Shown one piece after another: positions 6,500 to 14,794 of a stretch of 27,670 bases of DNA. The stretch spans positions 1-27,670 of the forward strand of contig NZ_JAKEDR010000028.1 in NCBI RefSeq assembly GCF_023653455.1. The letters are read 5' to 3'. This stretch comes from Paraclostridium ghonii. Its GTDB lineage: Bacteria; Bacillota; Clostridia; Peptostreptococcales; Peptostreptococcaceae. Within the stretch, counting starts at the first letter, position 1. Every line of letters starts with the position of its first letter. The notes beneath the pieces are model-generated. The model worked only from the letters and a program-made list of their open reading frames with translations. It was not told the origin of the DNA and did no database searches. The position numbers were made by a program, and so were the translations under genes.

Positions 6500-6727
6500 A
6501 AAAAATTCGCTTCGCTTGAGCGACTACGTCGGCGAACTACTTCATGTCGCCAAAATTTCATGTCGTCAACGTCCACTCGGCAAACTCGTGTCCCGTTACT
6601 CAAACGACTTCGTCCGTTGCTCAAAATCCTTTTTTACGCTCAAAACATAATAAGTAATTTATATAACTAAGTTTCACAAATTATCCATAGTTTTTTAATA
6701 AATGTAATTTCTTTAAGCGTAAAAAAA
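6500..6727 (+). repeat. Dispersed repeat copy C (long core plus right module)
   Basis: The left end AAAAATTCGCTTCGCTTGAG and the right core end CCGTTGCTCAAA match copy B. Between them sits an extra block (about 6552-6605) with a second TTTCATGTCGTCAACG and GTCCCGTTACTCAA, shared with copy D. Inverted pairs are TTGAGCGAC (6516-6524) / GTTGCTCAA (6616-6624) and TTTTTTACGCT (6630-6640) / AGCGTAAAAAA (6716-6726). It fills most of the gap between the acsV promoter region and the gcvH terminator, and I see no gene in it. Confidence 0.87.
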
Positions 6728-6775
6728 CTGCTCCAAGGTCAATTGTCTTTACAATTTTACTTGAAACAGTTTTTT
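6722..6775. terminator. Intrinsic terminator of the Wood-Ljungdahl operon (probably bidirectional)
   Basis: AAAAAACTG (6722-6730) pairs with CAGTTTTTT (6767-6775), with inner CAAG/CTTG and AATTGT/ACAATT stems. The outer A/U arms give a U-tract on either strand. It starts about 5 bases after the gcvH stop codon, so it chiefly ends minus-strand transcription of the main cluster. Confidence 0.85.
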
Positions 6776-6779
6776 ATTA

Positions 6780-7154
6780 TTATTCTATACTAGCTTCATA
6801 TTCATCTGAGTTTATTAAACTTTCTAATTCTTGTAGATCTGCAATTTTTATTTTTACTATCCATGAATCATATGCATCTTCATTTATAGATTCTGGTTCA
6901 TCTTCTAAGTTTTCATTTATTTGTACAACTTCTCCAGATATAGGAGCTATTAAATCAGAAGCAACTTTTGATGATTCTACAACACCAAAGTCACTACCTT
7001 TAGTTAATTCATCTTCAACTTCCGGCATCTCCACAAATAGTATTTCTCCTAACTGATCTTGAGCGTAATCTGTTATTCCTATATATGCATACTCTCCATC
7101 AACTTTTATCCATGTATGCTCTTTACAGTATTTTAAACTTGGTATAACTTTCAT
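6780..7154 (-). CDS. gcvH: Glycine cleavage system H protein
   Basis: The 124-residue H protein has the family pattern EHTWIKVDGEYAYIGITDYAQDQLGEILFVEMP and the lipoyl-attachment site VVESSKVASDLIAP, with K63 as the modified lysine. Length is typical (120-130). It shuttles the methylamine and reduced lipoyl intermediates between the P, T and L proteins, yielding methylene-tetrahydrofolate that could enter the methyl branch encoded here. An AAGGGGTGG ribosome binding site precedes the ATG. It is the last gene of the cluster, 22 bp after acsB, followed at once by a terminator. The partner lpdA is seven genes upstream in the same unit, while gcvT and gcvP are absent from the window. The nearby LipM and radical SAM genes probably lipoylate it. 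Confidence 0.97.
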   Translation of the reverse strand: MKVIPSLKYCKEHTWIKVDGEYAYIGITDYAQDQLGEILFVEMPEVEDELTKGSDFGVVESSKVASDLIAPISGEVVQINENLEDEPESINEDAYDSWIVKIKIADLQELESLINSDEYEASIE

Positions 7155-7176
7155 GCTTCCACCCCTTAAAATTTTA

Positions 7177-9312
7177 TTACATTACACATTCCATACCTAA
7201 AGCTGGATGACCTTTTTCTTCTAAGTATTCTAATACCCCTTCAGATTCTGTTGATATAGTTTCATCACATATCATATCTGTAAAATTTTCTATTCCATGT
7301 AATTCTAACATTGCCGCATTTAATTTATCTGCTACATAATCTTTTAGTTCTTTTGGCATCCATACTATTCTTGATGGGCCACCTTCTGCATAAGCAAATT
7401 TCTTAGAAGATATAAATTGTCTTCCATGCCCCATAAATCCTGGAGTTTGAACTCCTCCACCTGTCATTGAAGCAAGTTCTCCAAACGTCATACCTACAGG
7501 AGTCATTCCTGCAAATTCTCTATTTACTATAACAAACCCATTAGCTTCTGGCATTATCCCACATATACATTCAAAGCATCCACAAGAAGTCATAGGATCT
7601 TCTAATATAGAATAAAGAGTAACATTTTCAACTGCACCTTGAGATATTTCAGAAACTTTTTCATTAACAGATTGCCATATACCTTTTAATTCGTCTTCAC
7701 AATCACCTTTAATTATAGGTTGACATGGCCCTGTTTTATCAAGTTCTTTAGTAGCTTTTGCATCTAGCCAACTAACTGCCCCACAAAGACCAAGTCTTTC
7801 AGGAGTTACAACACAAACATGTGCTGGTGCAAATGATTGGCATAAGTTACATGTATAAAACTCATCAACACTTTCGTCTACTAACGAAGCTAATCTTTCG
7901 TCTCTAGAGTTATATCTAGGAATTGCGTGTTCTGCTTTTAATCTAGATACTTCTTGTGCATCAGTTATTAAAGTTACTTGACACTTATCAACAACTGATT
8001 CAAATTCGTCTACCATTTTAGCATATATAACTTCACCTAGATGATTTAATCTAAATCCTTTTTCAACAGCATCTTTAGATATTCTTATCCAAGTTATATC
8101 TCTTTGTCCTACATGCATTACACCTTCTATATAGTTTAAGAAATAGTGTAATCTTCTTTCTAATACTGGTTCAAAGTCTTCTTGCATACTCTTCCCAGCT
8201 ATATCAACTATAATTGCAAGAGGTAATCTTACTAATCCATTTACAGCTTCAATTTCATCTATATCTTTACCTATTACTTCTATCTTATGGTCTTCAACTT
8301 CCGATAACTCTTTTTTTCTAACTAACTCCCAAGCTTCTGTTCTATTTCCACCAAATTCTGCAAACATATCATTTTTTCTTATTCTTTCCCCTTCAAACGC
8401 TGCTGCAAAAGAAACTGGTATTGGTATTTCAGTTATTTTTATTTTTATACCTCTAGCTTCTAGAGATGTTGCTACAAATTTATCATAATCCTTTTGAGTT
8501 AGTAAGTTCATTGGAACTTCTAGTACATCTTGATCTGTTATAACTGGGAATCCTAAAGCTATTGCTCCAGCTCCACAAGATACAATTAAATCAGTTAATG
8601 GTCCAAATGCATTTACAAATGCAGGAACTCTCTTAGCTGTATATTCTAATAATCCAGGTAAATCACCAGGAGTTAATCCTCCAAATATTAGAGCTGCTCT
8701 TATAGCAACCGATACAACATGTATTACACTTGTTACATCATATCCTAGAGGTATAACTCTAAGTTCTAGACTCATTTTTACTCCAGCTTCAATAGCTTGA
8801 TCTATAACTTTTCCAACTAAGAATGTTAATAATCCTTTAGATTGATAATCTTTTATTACCTTAGCTGCAGTTTCTGCATCTGGACATTCTCCAAGTACAA
8901 CTGCAACCCCTGGTATATCTCCAGTAACTAGTGGAACTCCAAGAGATCTTATTATAGGGTCAGTTATATGACCTGCACATGGCTCACTATATGGAGCATC
9001 ACTCATTGAGTATTTTATAGATTCTATAACTTCTGCAGCTAAAGCTGTTGCTAAACCTGAATTAAAAACATGTTCTAATAAATGAGTTTTATTTATTAAA
9101 CTTTCAACAATTTCTAAAGCTTCTTCTAAATCCCCTAAAGTATTTATCTTTTTTCCTGTTGCTGCATATATACAAGGTAGCGAATATGCTGTATCAGGAA
9201 ATCCTGCCTTATGCTCTTTCCCGTATTTTTCTATAGCTTCATTAAGTAATCCTTTTGCAGCCCCTAAAGCCTGCTCAGATCCATTAAAAACAGTACTGTA
9301 CAAATTTTTCAC
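7177..9312 (-). CDS. acsB: Acetyl-CoA synthase (CODH/ACS alpha subunit, AcsB)
   Basis: A 711-residue acetyl-CoA synthase that condenses CO, a methyl group from the corrinoid protein and CoA. The A-cluster cysteines are all present: C488, C491, C500 and C510 for the [4Fe-4S] cluster (CNLCQSFAPAHVC, then GLC) and CGC at 577-579 for the proximal and distal nickels. Each is 18 positions earlier than the Moorella residues 506, 509, 518, 528, 595 and 597, so register is preserved. The start is a GTG seven bases after a GGGGG site. It lies between acsE and gcvH. It is cytoplasmic and needs Ni, for which AcsF (12563-13333) and the CooT cassette are candidate suppliers. Confidence 0.98.
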   Translation of the reverse strand: MKNLYSTVFNGSEQALGAAKGLLNEAIEKYGKEHKAGFPDTAYSLPCIYAATGKKINTLGDLEEALEIVESLINKTHLLEHVFNSGLATALAAEVIESIKYSMSDAPYSEPCAGHITDPIIRSLGVPLVTGDIPGVAVVLGECPDAETAAKVIKDYQSKGLLTFLVGKVIDQAIEAGVKMSLELRVIPLGYDVTSVIHVVSVAIRAALIFGGLTPGDLPGLLEYTAKRVPAFVNAFGPLTDLIVSCGAGAIALGFPVITDQDVLEVPMNLLTQKDYDKFVATSLEARGIKIKITEIPIPVSFAAAFEGERIRKNDMFAEFGGNRTEAWELVRKKELSEVEDHKIEVIGKDIDEIEAVNGLVRLPLAIIVDIAGKSMQEDFEPVLERRLHYFLNYIEGVMHVGQRDITWIRISKDAVEKGFRLNHLGEVIYAKMVDEFESVVDKCQVTLITDAQEVSRLKAEHAIPRYNSRDERLASLVDESVDEFYTCNLCQSFAPAHVCVVTPERLGLCGAVSWLDAKATKELDKTGPCQPIIKGDCEDELKGIWQSVNEKVSEISQGAVENVTLYSILEDPMTSCGCFECICGIMPEANGFVIVNREFAGMTPVGMTFGELASMTGGGVQTPGFMGHGRQFISSKKFAYAEGGPSRIVWMPKELKDYVADKLNAAMLELHGIENFTDMICDETISTESEGVLEYLEEKGHPALGMECVM

Positions 9313-9349
9313 TCTATTTCCCCCTTTTATTTATGTAAATAAATACTTA

Positions 9350-10162
9350 CTATACGTTATATGAAAATCCACCTTCATTTAATTCTAAGTAAGAGTCTGC
9401 ATATAAACTAGAATTTCTTATTATATCGCAAGATTTTATAGTTCTCATTAATTCTTCATCACATGGATTTACTATGGCAGAGCTAAATCCATTTGCCATA
9501 GCCATAGCTACGAATGCACTATCTAGTATAGGTCTTACATGCTTAGGACACCCATTAGATACGTTTGATAAGCCTCCAGTTGTTAAAAGTCCCATTTCTG
9601 TCATCATTTTTATAGCTTCTAAAACTTCCATTTGCTTATCTTGCATTCCTTTTATAACTAAACATAATGGGTCAAATAACATATCTTCTGGCTCTAATCC
9701 TGCCATTAACCCTCTTTCTAACAACTCTTGACAATATGCCATACGCTCATCATTATCTCTTGGTATTCCTTCTTTAGCACATAAAGCTATAACTTTAGCT
9801 TGATATTCTCCTGCTAAGTCTATTAACTCTATTCTTCCACCTGCATCAGCTGAGTTTATTATTGGTTTACCATTTTCTCTGTTATAAACTTTAAGCCCTG
9901 CTTCTATAGCTTTTCTATTTGCAGTATCTAAAGCTATAGGAACATTATTAAATTCTGATTGAATTAATTGTACACCCCAAGTCATTAACTCTTCTCCATC
10001 TCTTTCAGCTGGGCCTATATTAAAATCTATATAATGAGCTCCTGCATCTAGCTGTTCTTTAGCTCTTTTTAATATTGGTTCTGGATTTTTTTCTTCTAAA
10101 GCTTTTCTTATTGATGGCGATATACAGTGTATTCTTTCACCTATTATCATAAATTTTTCCAT
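9350..10162 (-). CDS. acsE: Methyltetrahydrofolate:corrinoid iron-sulfur protein methyltransferase
   Basis: The 270-residue protein is a TIM-barrel pterin-binding methyltransferase (AcsE/MeTr). It transfers the methyl group from 5-methyl-tetrahydrofolate to Co(I) of AcsCD. Family features are the N-terminal IIGERIH, the DFNIGP motif following GAHYI (41-52), the IALDTANRKAIEAGL segment, and TTGGLSNVSNGCP (194-206) whose asparagines contact the pterin. Length is typical of acetogen MeTr (about 262-270). An AGGGGGAA site precedes the ATG. It sits between acsC and acsB in the usual order. No cobalamin-binding or homocysteine domain is attached, which argues against methionine synthase. Confidence 0.97.
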   Translation of the reverse strand: MEKFMIIGERIHCISPSIRKALEEKNPEPILKRAKEQLDAGAHYIDFNIGPAERDGEELMTWGVQLIQSEFNNVPIALDTANRKAIEAGLKVYNRENGKPIINSADAGGRIELIDLAGEYQAKVIALCAKEGIPRDNDERMAYCQELLERGLMAGLEPEDMLFDPLCLVIKGMQDKQMEVLEAIKMMTEMGLLTTGGLSNVSNGCPKHVRPILDSAFVAMAMANGFSSAIVNPCDEELMRTIKSCDIIRNSSLYADSYLELNEGGFSYNV

Positions 10163-10200
10163 ATGAGTTGTTCCCCCTATTAAATATAGTTTTATTGGAT

Positions 10201-11571
10201 TTAAGCCATAGCTGATTCTTTATTGGCTTTATATTCCCTTAAGAATTTAGGTACTTCCATTGACTCTTCTGTTCCAATTATTACGTTCCATCCTGGTAAG
10301 TTATCTTCAATATCCCCTTTTAATACAGCTACCTTACCTGGTATTATTAAATCTCTGCTCTTAGTTTTTTCAGCAACTCCACTTTCTTTTATGAAATTAG
10401 CTATAGAACTTCCACCAAATTTACCAGCTGCCCAAGCAGTAAGAACTGAGTATCCACCTGCGTCTGGTATAGCTAGCCATACAGGTACTTTAGATCTTTC
10501 TATTTCTCCTGCTATTATAAAGTAAGTTAATGCAAAATCAACTGTAACTAAAACTGGTGAATTTTCATCTGGGTTATTTATAGGATATAATTTAGTTTCT
10601 ACTCTCATAGGTCTTTGTGGGTCTGTGTATATGTTTTGTCTAAGTGCAAATAAAGGTAAAGCTTTTGCGTAATTTATATCGTCTAATACTATTATAGATC
10701 CGTATTTAACTGTAAACATTGAAGATAATGCAACTTCCATATTTGAATCTTCTTTTGCTAATTTATTTGCAAATACTAATGATGGGTATCCAAATGTTCT
10801 ATCTTGCTCTTTTAAAGATATTCTTCTTATTTGAACTGTATTTGTGAATGTATCTTTTATTGTTTCTCCTGTTGCATCTAATAATAATTCTTTGTATCCT
10901 AAAGCTTGTATAGCTTCTGTTGTAGAATATAATTCTTCTAAGCTAGATGCTTTTACACCTAATACTAACTTATCATTTTTAACTACTTCAACCATTTCTT
11001 TATAGTTATCTTTATTTGCTCCATAAACTATTGGATTTTCACCTTTTAATAGTTCTTTAGCTTCTTTAGCTACTTGAGCATCTTCACATATTATCATATA
11101 CACTAAAGCTAAGTTGCTTTCTTTTACTTTATTTATTAAGTTTAAGTATGATTCTTTATTTGAATTATATCTTAAAGCTGCTATTTCTACTTTCATTTCT
11201 TCCCCTATTCTTACGTAGTTAACAGCTTTTATATTTTCTAATTTAGAATTTATTTCATCTTCTGTCATAAAATCACAAAACTCTACTGCAAATCTATTTC
11301 TATTTACTAAAGTTTTTTCATGTCTAAATAATACAGTTTCTCCACCTAAATCATATTGAGCTTGCCCAGCTCCTATTTTTAAAGTTTTCATAAGAGGTGC
11401 AGTAGCTTCTGATAGTTTATCTAAAGCTTCTTGAGCCATGTGAGGACATTTATCGATTTCACATGCTCCTGATGCAACCTTCATACAAAATGCCATACAA
11501 GTTGGAAAACCACAATCTTTACAATTTTTCTTTGGTGTTAATTTAAATATATCTAAAGCTTTTAAAGCCAT
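10201..11571 (-). CDS. acsC: Corrinoid iron-sulfur protein large (gamma) subunit
   Basis: The 456-residue AcsC begins with a four-cysteine [4Fe-4S] domain (C17, C20, C25, C42; CKDCGFPTC...KCP), followed by a TIM-barrel and a C-terminal corrinoid-binding domain. With AcsD it carries the methyl group on cobalt from AcsE to the A-cluster of AcsB; the iron-sulfur cluster takes part in reductive activation. The conserved DAGGYSVLTAWAAGKFGG stretch near residue 385 belongs to the cobamide-binding region of the family. A GGGGG ribosome binding site precedes the ATG. It lies 28 bp after acsD. The re-activating partner is probably AcsV at 4466-6394. Confidence 0.97.
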   Translation of the reverse strand: MALKALDIFKLTPKKNCKDCGFPTCMAFCMKVASGACEIDKCPHMAQEALDKLSEATAPLMKTLKIGAGQAQYDLGGETVLFRHEKTLVNRNRFAVEFCDFMTEDEINSKLENIKAVNYVRIGEEMKVEIAALRYNSNKESYLNLINKVKESNLALVYMIICEDAQVAKEAKELLKGENPIVYGANKDNYKEMVEVVKNDKLVLGVKASSLEELYSTTEAIQALGYKELLLDATGETIKDTFTNTVQIRRISLKEQDRTFGYPSLVFANKLAKEDSNMEVALSSMFTVKYGSIIVLDDINYAKALPLFALRQNIYTDPQRPMRVETKLYPINNPDENSPVLVTVDFALTYFIIAGEIERSKVPVWLAIPDAGGYSVLTAWAAGKFGGSSIANFIKESGVAEKTKSRDLIIPGKVAVLKGDIEDNLPGWNVIIGTEESMEVPKFLREYKANKESAMA

Positions 11572-11599
11572 ATTATTTTCCCCCTAACCTTTTAACTTA

Positions 11600-12544
11600 T
11601 TATGCTAGTTCACTAACTAAAGTTTTTATAGTTTCTACAGATTTTGGATGACGAAGTACTACTGCATTTGCTCCTCCTGCTAATGCACTTGCTGCTGTTG
11701 ATATTTCTATAGATATTCCTCTTGCTTCTTTACATCCCCAAGCTGGTTCATCTTCTATACTCGCAACAGACTCTTTTACATTCCAACTTTCAAAACAAAC
11801 TGGTGTTATTATTGGCATTTGTAATGTCTTGTCATTTTGTCCAAGTGCTGCAAGTCTGATTCTATCCATAGTAGATGCAACATATTCATATCCATATCCT
11901 ACAGCTGAACATCCAACATTCATAACTATATTTTCTTGCTTAACTCCTAATTGAGTTAATAAAACATTTAATTGTTTAGCTAAGTTTATATCAACCGAAG
12001 ATTCTGCTCCAACTTTATGGTTATAAGCCATTCCAGCTGCAGCTCCTACCCCTTTATAGTTTTCTTCTGTTGCAGACATAAATAAACAATTATATCCATC
12101 TACAGCTTGAGCTACTTTTTCAAATACTTTTGTATCTTTTTCATGGTTTCCACACCCAGCTATTACTACTGGTAAAGATATGTTAGATACAATTTCTTTA
12201 GCTAATTCAGCACATTCTTCAGGAGTTTTATCTAATCCATTAGGATCTGCTCCCTCAAGTCTTAAACATATAAAGTCAGGTTCTATATTTTCTTCTATAT
12301 GCTTAGCCCATTTAACACTGTTATCAGCTACATCTTTATATAATTTTTTGACTTCCTCAGTCCAGTTTTCTGGATATACATCTAACATTTCAACACCTAT
12401 TTTTTGTGTGTTTACTTGTTGTCCATCAAAGTTATAGAAAGGAAGTATATTTTCTCCTCCTATTTTTATAGCTCTTTCTCCTGAACCTATTTCAACCTCT
12501 GATATTTTTCCAGAGTATTTTTGAACAGACATCTTAAATGCCAT
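11600..12544 (-). CDS. acsD: Corrinoid iron-sulfur protein small (delta) subunit
   Basis: The 314-residue AcsD forms a heterodimer with AcsC and helps bind the corrinoid. It is a TIM-barrel protein without an iron-sulfur motif. Recognisable family segments are GGENILPFYNFDGQ (29-42), DFICLRLEGADPNG (90-103) and an internal NVGCSAVGYGYEY. It starts 18 bp after the AcsF-like ATPase gene and 28 bp before acsC, behind an AAGGGGGAA site. The order acsF-acsD-acsC-acsE-acsB matches that recalled from C. difficile. Identification is firm. Confidence 0.97.
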   Translation of the reverse strand: MAFKMSVQKYSGKISEVEIGSGERAIKIGGENILPFYNFDGQQVNTQKIGVEMLDVYPENWTEEVKKLYKDVADNSVKWAKHIEENIEPDFICLRLEGADPNGLDKTPEECAELAKEIVSNISLPVVIAGCGNHEKDTKVFEKVAQAVDGYNCLFMSATEENYKGVGAAAGMAYNHKVGAESSVDINLAKQLNVLLTQLGVKQENIVMNVGCSAVGYGYEYVASTMDRIRLAALGQNDKTLQMPIITPVCFESWNVKESVASIEDEPAWGCKEARGISIEISTAASALAGGANAVVLRHPKSVETIKTLVSELA

Positions 12545-12562
12545 ATTTATTTCCCCCTTAGT

Positions 12563-13333
12563 CTAATTTAATTCTAATTTAGATATAATATCTTTAATAG
12601 CTACTTTTGACTTAGAGTCTTCAGGTAAATTTATTAAAGGTACTCCTGAAGAATCATATTCATATATCATATCATCTAAAGGCACAACCCCTAAAAGATC
12701 TAATTTATGCTTCTCAATTTCTTCTTTTACACCGTCATTTAAAACTCCATTTGGAGCTTTATTTACTATTAGCTTCATATCTCCTACATTTAATTTCAGT
12801 TCTCTGGCTAAATCTCTTATTCTAGCAACTGCTTGAATACTACGTCTTGAACAATCACTAACTAAAAGTAGTTTATCTATATGTTTGGTAGTTTTCCTAC
12901 TTAAATGTTCCATTCCTGCTTCATTATCTATTACTAGATAATCATAGCTATCTGAAAGCTTATCTGTTTGTTCTCTTAAAATACCATTTACATAACAGTA
13001 ACAACCATCTCCTTCTGATCTTCCCATGACTATTAAGTCATATCCAGGTCCTTCTGATACAGAAGTGTTTAATCTATACTGTAGGTATTGGGCTTTGGTC
13101 ATGCCCCCAGGAAATGCATTACCTTGCTTTTCTCTTTGGTTTACTTCTTCTCTTATTTGACCTAATGTTACATCTATATCTAATCCTAGTACTTCATTTA
13201 TATTAGCGTTTGCATCTGCATCAACTACTAATATCGGCCCCTTATTTTCCTTTACTAAGCAGTCAATTAAAAGCCCTGTAAGACTCGTCTTACCAGTTCC
13301 ACCTTTTCCTGCTACTGCAATATTAAATCCCAT
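12563..13333 (-). CDS. acsF: CooC-type nickel-insertion ATPase, ACS-associated (AcsF)
   Basis: The 256-residue protein is a MinD/CooC-family ATPase with a deviant P-loop GKGGTGKTS (9-17) and a CxC motif at C111 and C113 (GCYCYVNGILR), by which the family dimerises and binds a metal. It differs clearly from the CooC at 20127-20900. Its place directly before acsD and near acsB suggests that it matures the A-cluster of AcsB, the role given to AcsF in Moorella, while the other CooC serves CooS. That division is inferred from position. A GGGGG site precedes the ATG, and the gap to lpdA upstream is 45 bp. Confidence 0.93.
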   Translation of the reverse strand: MGFNIAVAGKGGTGKTSLTGLLIDCLVKENKGPILVVDADANANINEVLGLDIDVTLGQIREEVNQREKQGNAFPGGMTKAQYLQYRLNTSVSEGPGYDLIVMGRSEGDGCYCYVNGILREQTDKLSDSYDYLVIDNEAGMEHLSRKTTKHIDKLLLVSDCSRRSIQAVARIRDLARELKLNVGDMKLIVNKAPNGVLNDGVKEEIEKHKLDLLGVVPLDDMIYEYDSSGVPLINLPEDSKSKVAIKDIISKLELN

Positions 13334-13378
13334 AAGATTTCCCCCTTTGTTTGTCTAAACAGAACTTTTTTATCCTGT

Positions 13379-14773
13379 CTATGCTTTTGCTAATTTAGGA
13401 GCTGTATGCACACATTCACCATGAACATCATGAAGTGCTTCCATTATACCTTCTGATAATGTAGGATGTGCATGTATAACATCTCCTACTTCTTCTACTG
13501 TTAAACCTAAGTGTACAGCTAAAGATAACTCAGTTAATAAATCTGTTGCATGAGGGCCTACTATAGACGCTCCTATTATTTTATCGTTCTTGTCTGCTAA
13601 TATTTTAATGAATCCTTGGAAATGTCCTATTGCTTGAGCTTTTCCTAGTGCTCTAAAATCGAATTGTCCTGTATTATACTCTATACCTTTTTCTTGAAGC
13701 TCTTTTTCAGTCTTTCCTACTCCTGCAACTTCTGGTTCAGTATATACACATCTTGGAACTGCTACATAATTTATAGTCTTTGAATTGCCACAAACAGCAT
13801 TTTGAGCTGCTGTTAATCCTTCCTTTGATGCTACATGCGCTAAAAATGGTGTATTTATTAAATCACCAATTGCATATATACCTTCAATGTTTGTTTCTAG
13901 ATTTTCATTTACTACAACTTTACCTCTTTCTAGTTGAATTCCTATATCTTCTACCCCAGAATTGTCAAGATAAGGTTTTCTTCCTATGGATAGTAAAGCT
14001 TTTTCGGATCTAACTTCTTTTCCATTAGACAGAGTTGCTACGACTTGATTGTCAACTATTTCACATTTTTCGATTCTAATCCCCGTCATTACCTTAATTT
14101 TATCCTTTTTAAATTGTCTGTGCAACTGTTTAGCAACATCTTTATCTTCAAGAGGAAGTAGTTGATCAAACATCTCTACAATTGTTACTTCTGTTCCTAA
14201 TTTTCTAAAAAATTGCCCAAATTCGCAGCCTATAACTCCTCCGCCAACTATTAATAATGATTTAGGTGCTTCTTTTAAATTTAATGCTTCATCACTAGTT
14301 ATAATCTTATCTCCATCATAAGGAAAAATCGGTAGTATAACTGGTTGAGATCCATTTGCAAGTATTATCTTGTCAGCTTCTACTATTTCTTTACTTCCAT
14401 CTTCTTTATTAACTTCTATTTTATTTTTATCTATTAACTTTCCAAATCCATTAACTAATTTTATTCCTCTTTTTTCAAGTAAAAATTCTATTCCACTAAT
14501 TAATTGATTTACTATTTTATTTTTTCTGCTCATTATATCATCAAAATTAGCTTCTACTTCTCCATTTATGTTTATTCCAAAATCTTTAGCGTCTTTTATA
14601 GAGGATAATACCGATGATGATGCTAATAATGCTTTTGTTGGTATACACCCTGCATTTAAACAAGTTCCTCCAACTTTTCTTTTTTCTATAACTGTAACAT
14701 CAGCCCCAAACATAGAAGCTTTTATAGCAGCTACATAACCACCTGGTCCTCCTCCTATTACTGCTACTTTCAT
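13379..14773 (-). CDS. lpdA: Dihydrolipoyl dehydrogenase
   Basis: A 464-residue class I flavoprotein disulfide reductase. FAD binds at GGGPGGYVAA (7-16), the redox disulfide is C38/C43 in GGTCLNAGCIPTK, NAD binds around IVGGGVIGCEFGQF, and the C-terminal catalytic pair is H436 and E441 (HPTLSE). No N-terminal lipoyl domain is attached, although some clostridial versions carry one. It reoxidises dihydrolipoyl groups with NAD+ and is the L protein for GcvH. It lies between metF and acsF inside the Wood-Ljungdahl operon, apart from other 2-oxoacid dehydrogenase genes. It is the only pyridine-nucleotide flavoenzyme of this type in the cluster, which raises the question whether it also serves MetVF. 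Confidence 0.96.
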   Translation of the reverse strand: MKVAVIGGGPGGYVAAIKASMFGADVTVIEKRKVGGTCLNAGCIPTKALLASSSVLSSIKDAKDFGININGEVEANFDDIMSRKNKIVNQLISGIEFLLEKRGIKLVNGFGKLIDKNKIEVNKEDGSKEIVEADKIILANGSQPVILPIFPYDGDKIITSDEALNLKEAPKSLLIVGGGVIGCEFGQFFRKLGTEVTIVEMFDQLLPLEDKDVAKQLHRQFKKDKIKVMTGIRIEKCEIVDNQVVATLSNGKEVRSEKALLSIGRKPYLDNSGVEDIGIQLERGKVVVNENLETNIEGIYAIGDLINTPFLAHVASKEGLTAAQNAVCGNSKTINYVAVPRCVYTEPEVAGVGKTEKELQEKGIEYNTGQFDFRALGKAQAIGHFQGFIKILADKNDKIIGASIVGPHATDLLTELSLAVHLGLTVEEVGDVIHAHPTLSEGIMEALHDVHGECVHTAPKLAKA

Positions 14774-14794
14774 TTCTCAATCCCCCTATGAAAT

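Noticed and set aside
6479..6670. Plus-strand 63-codon open frame
   Set aside because: It is formed almost entirely by repeat copy C, with no ribosome binding site; the equivalent frame is not kept in the other copies.
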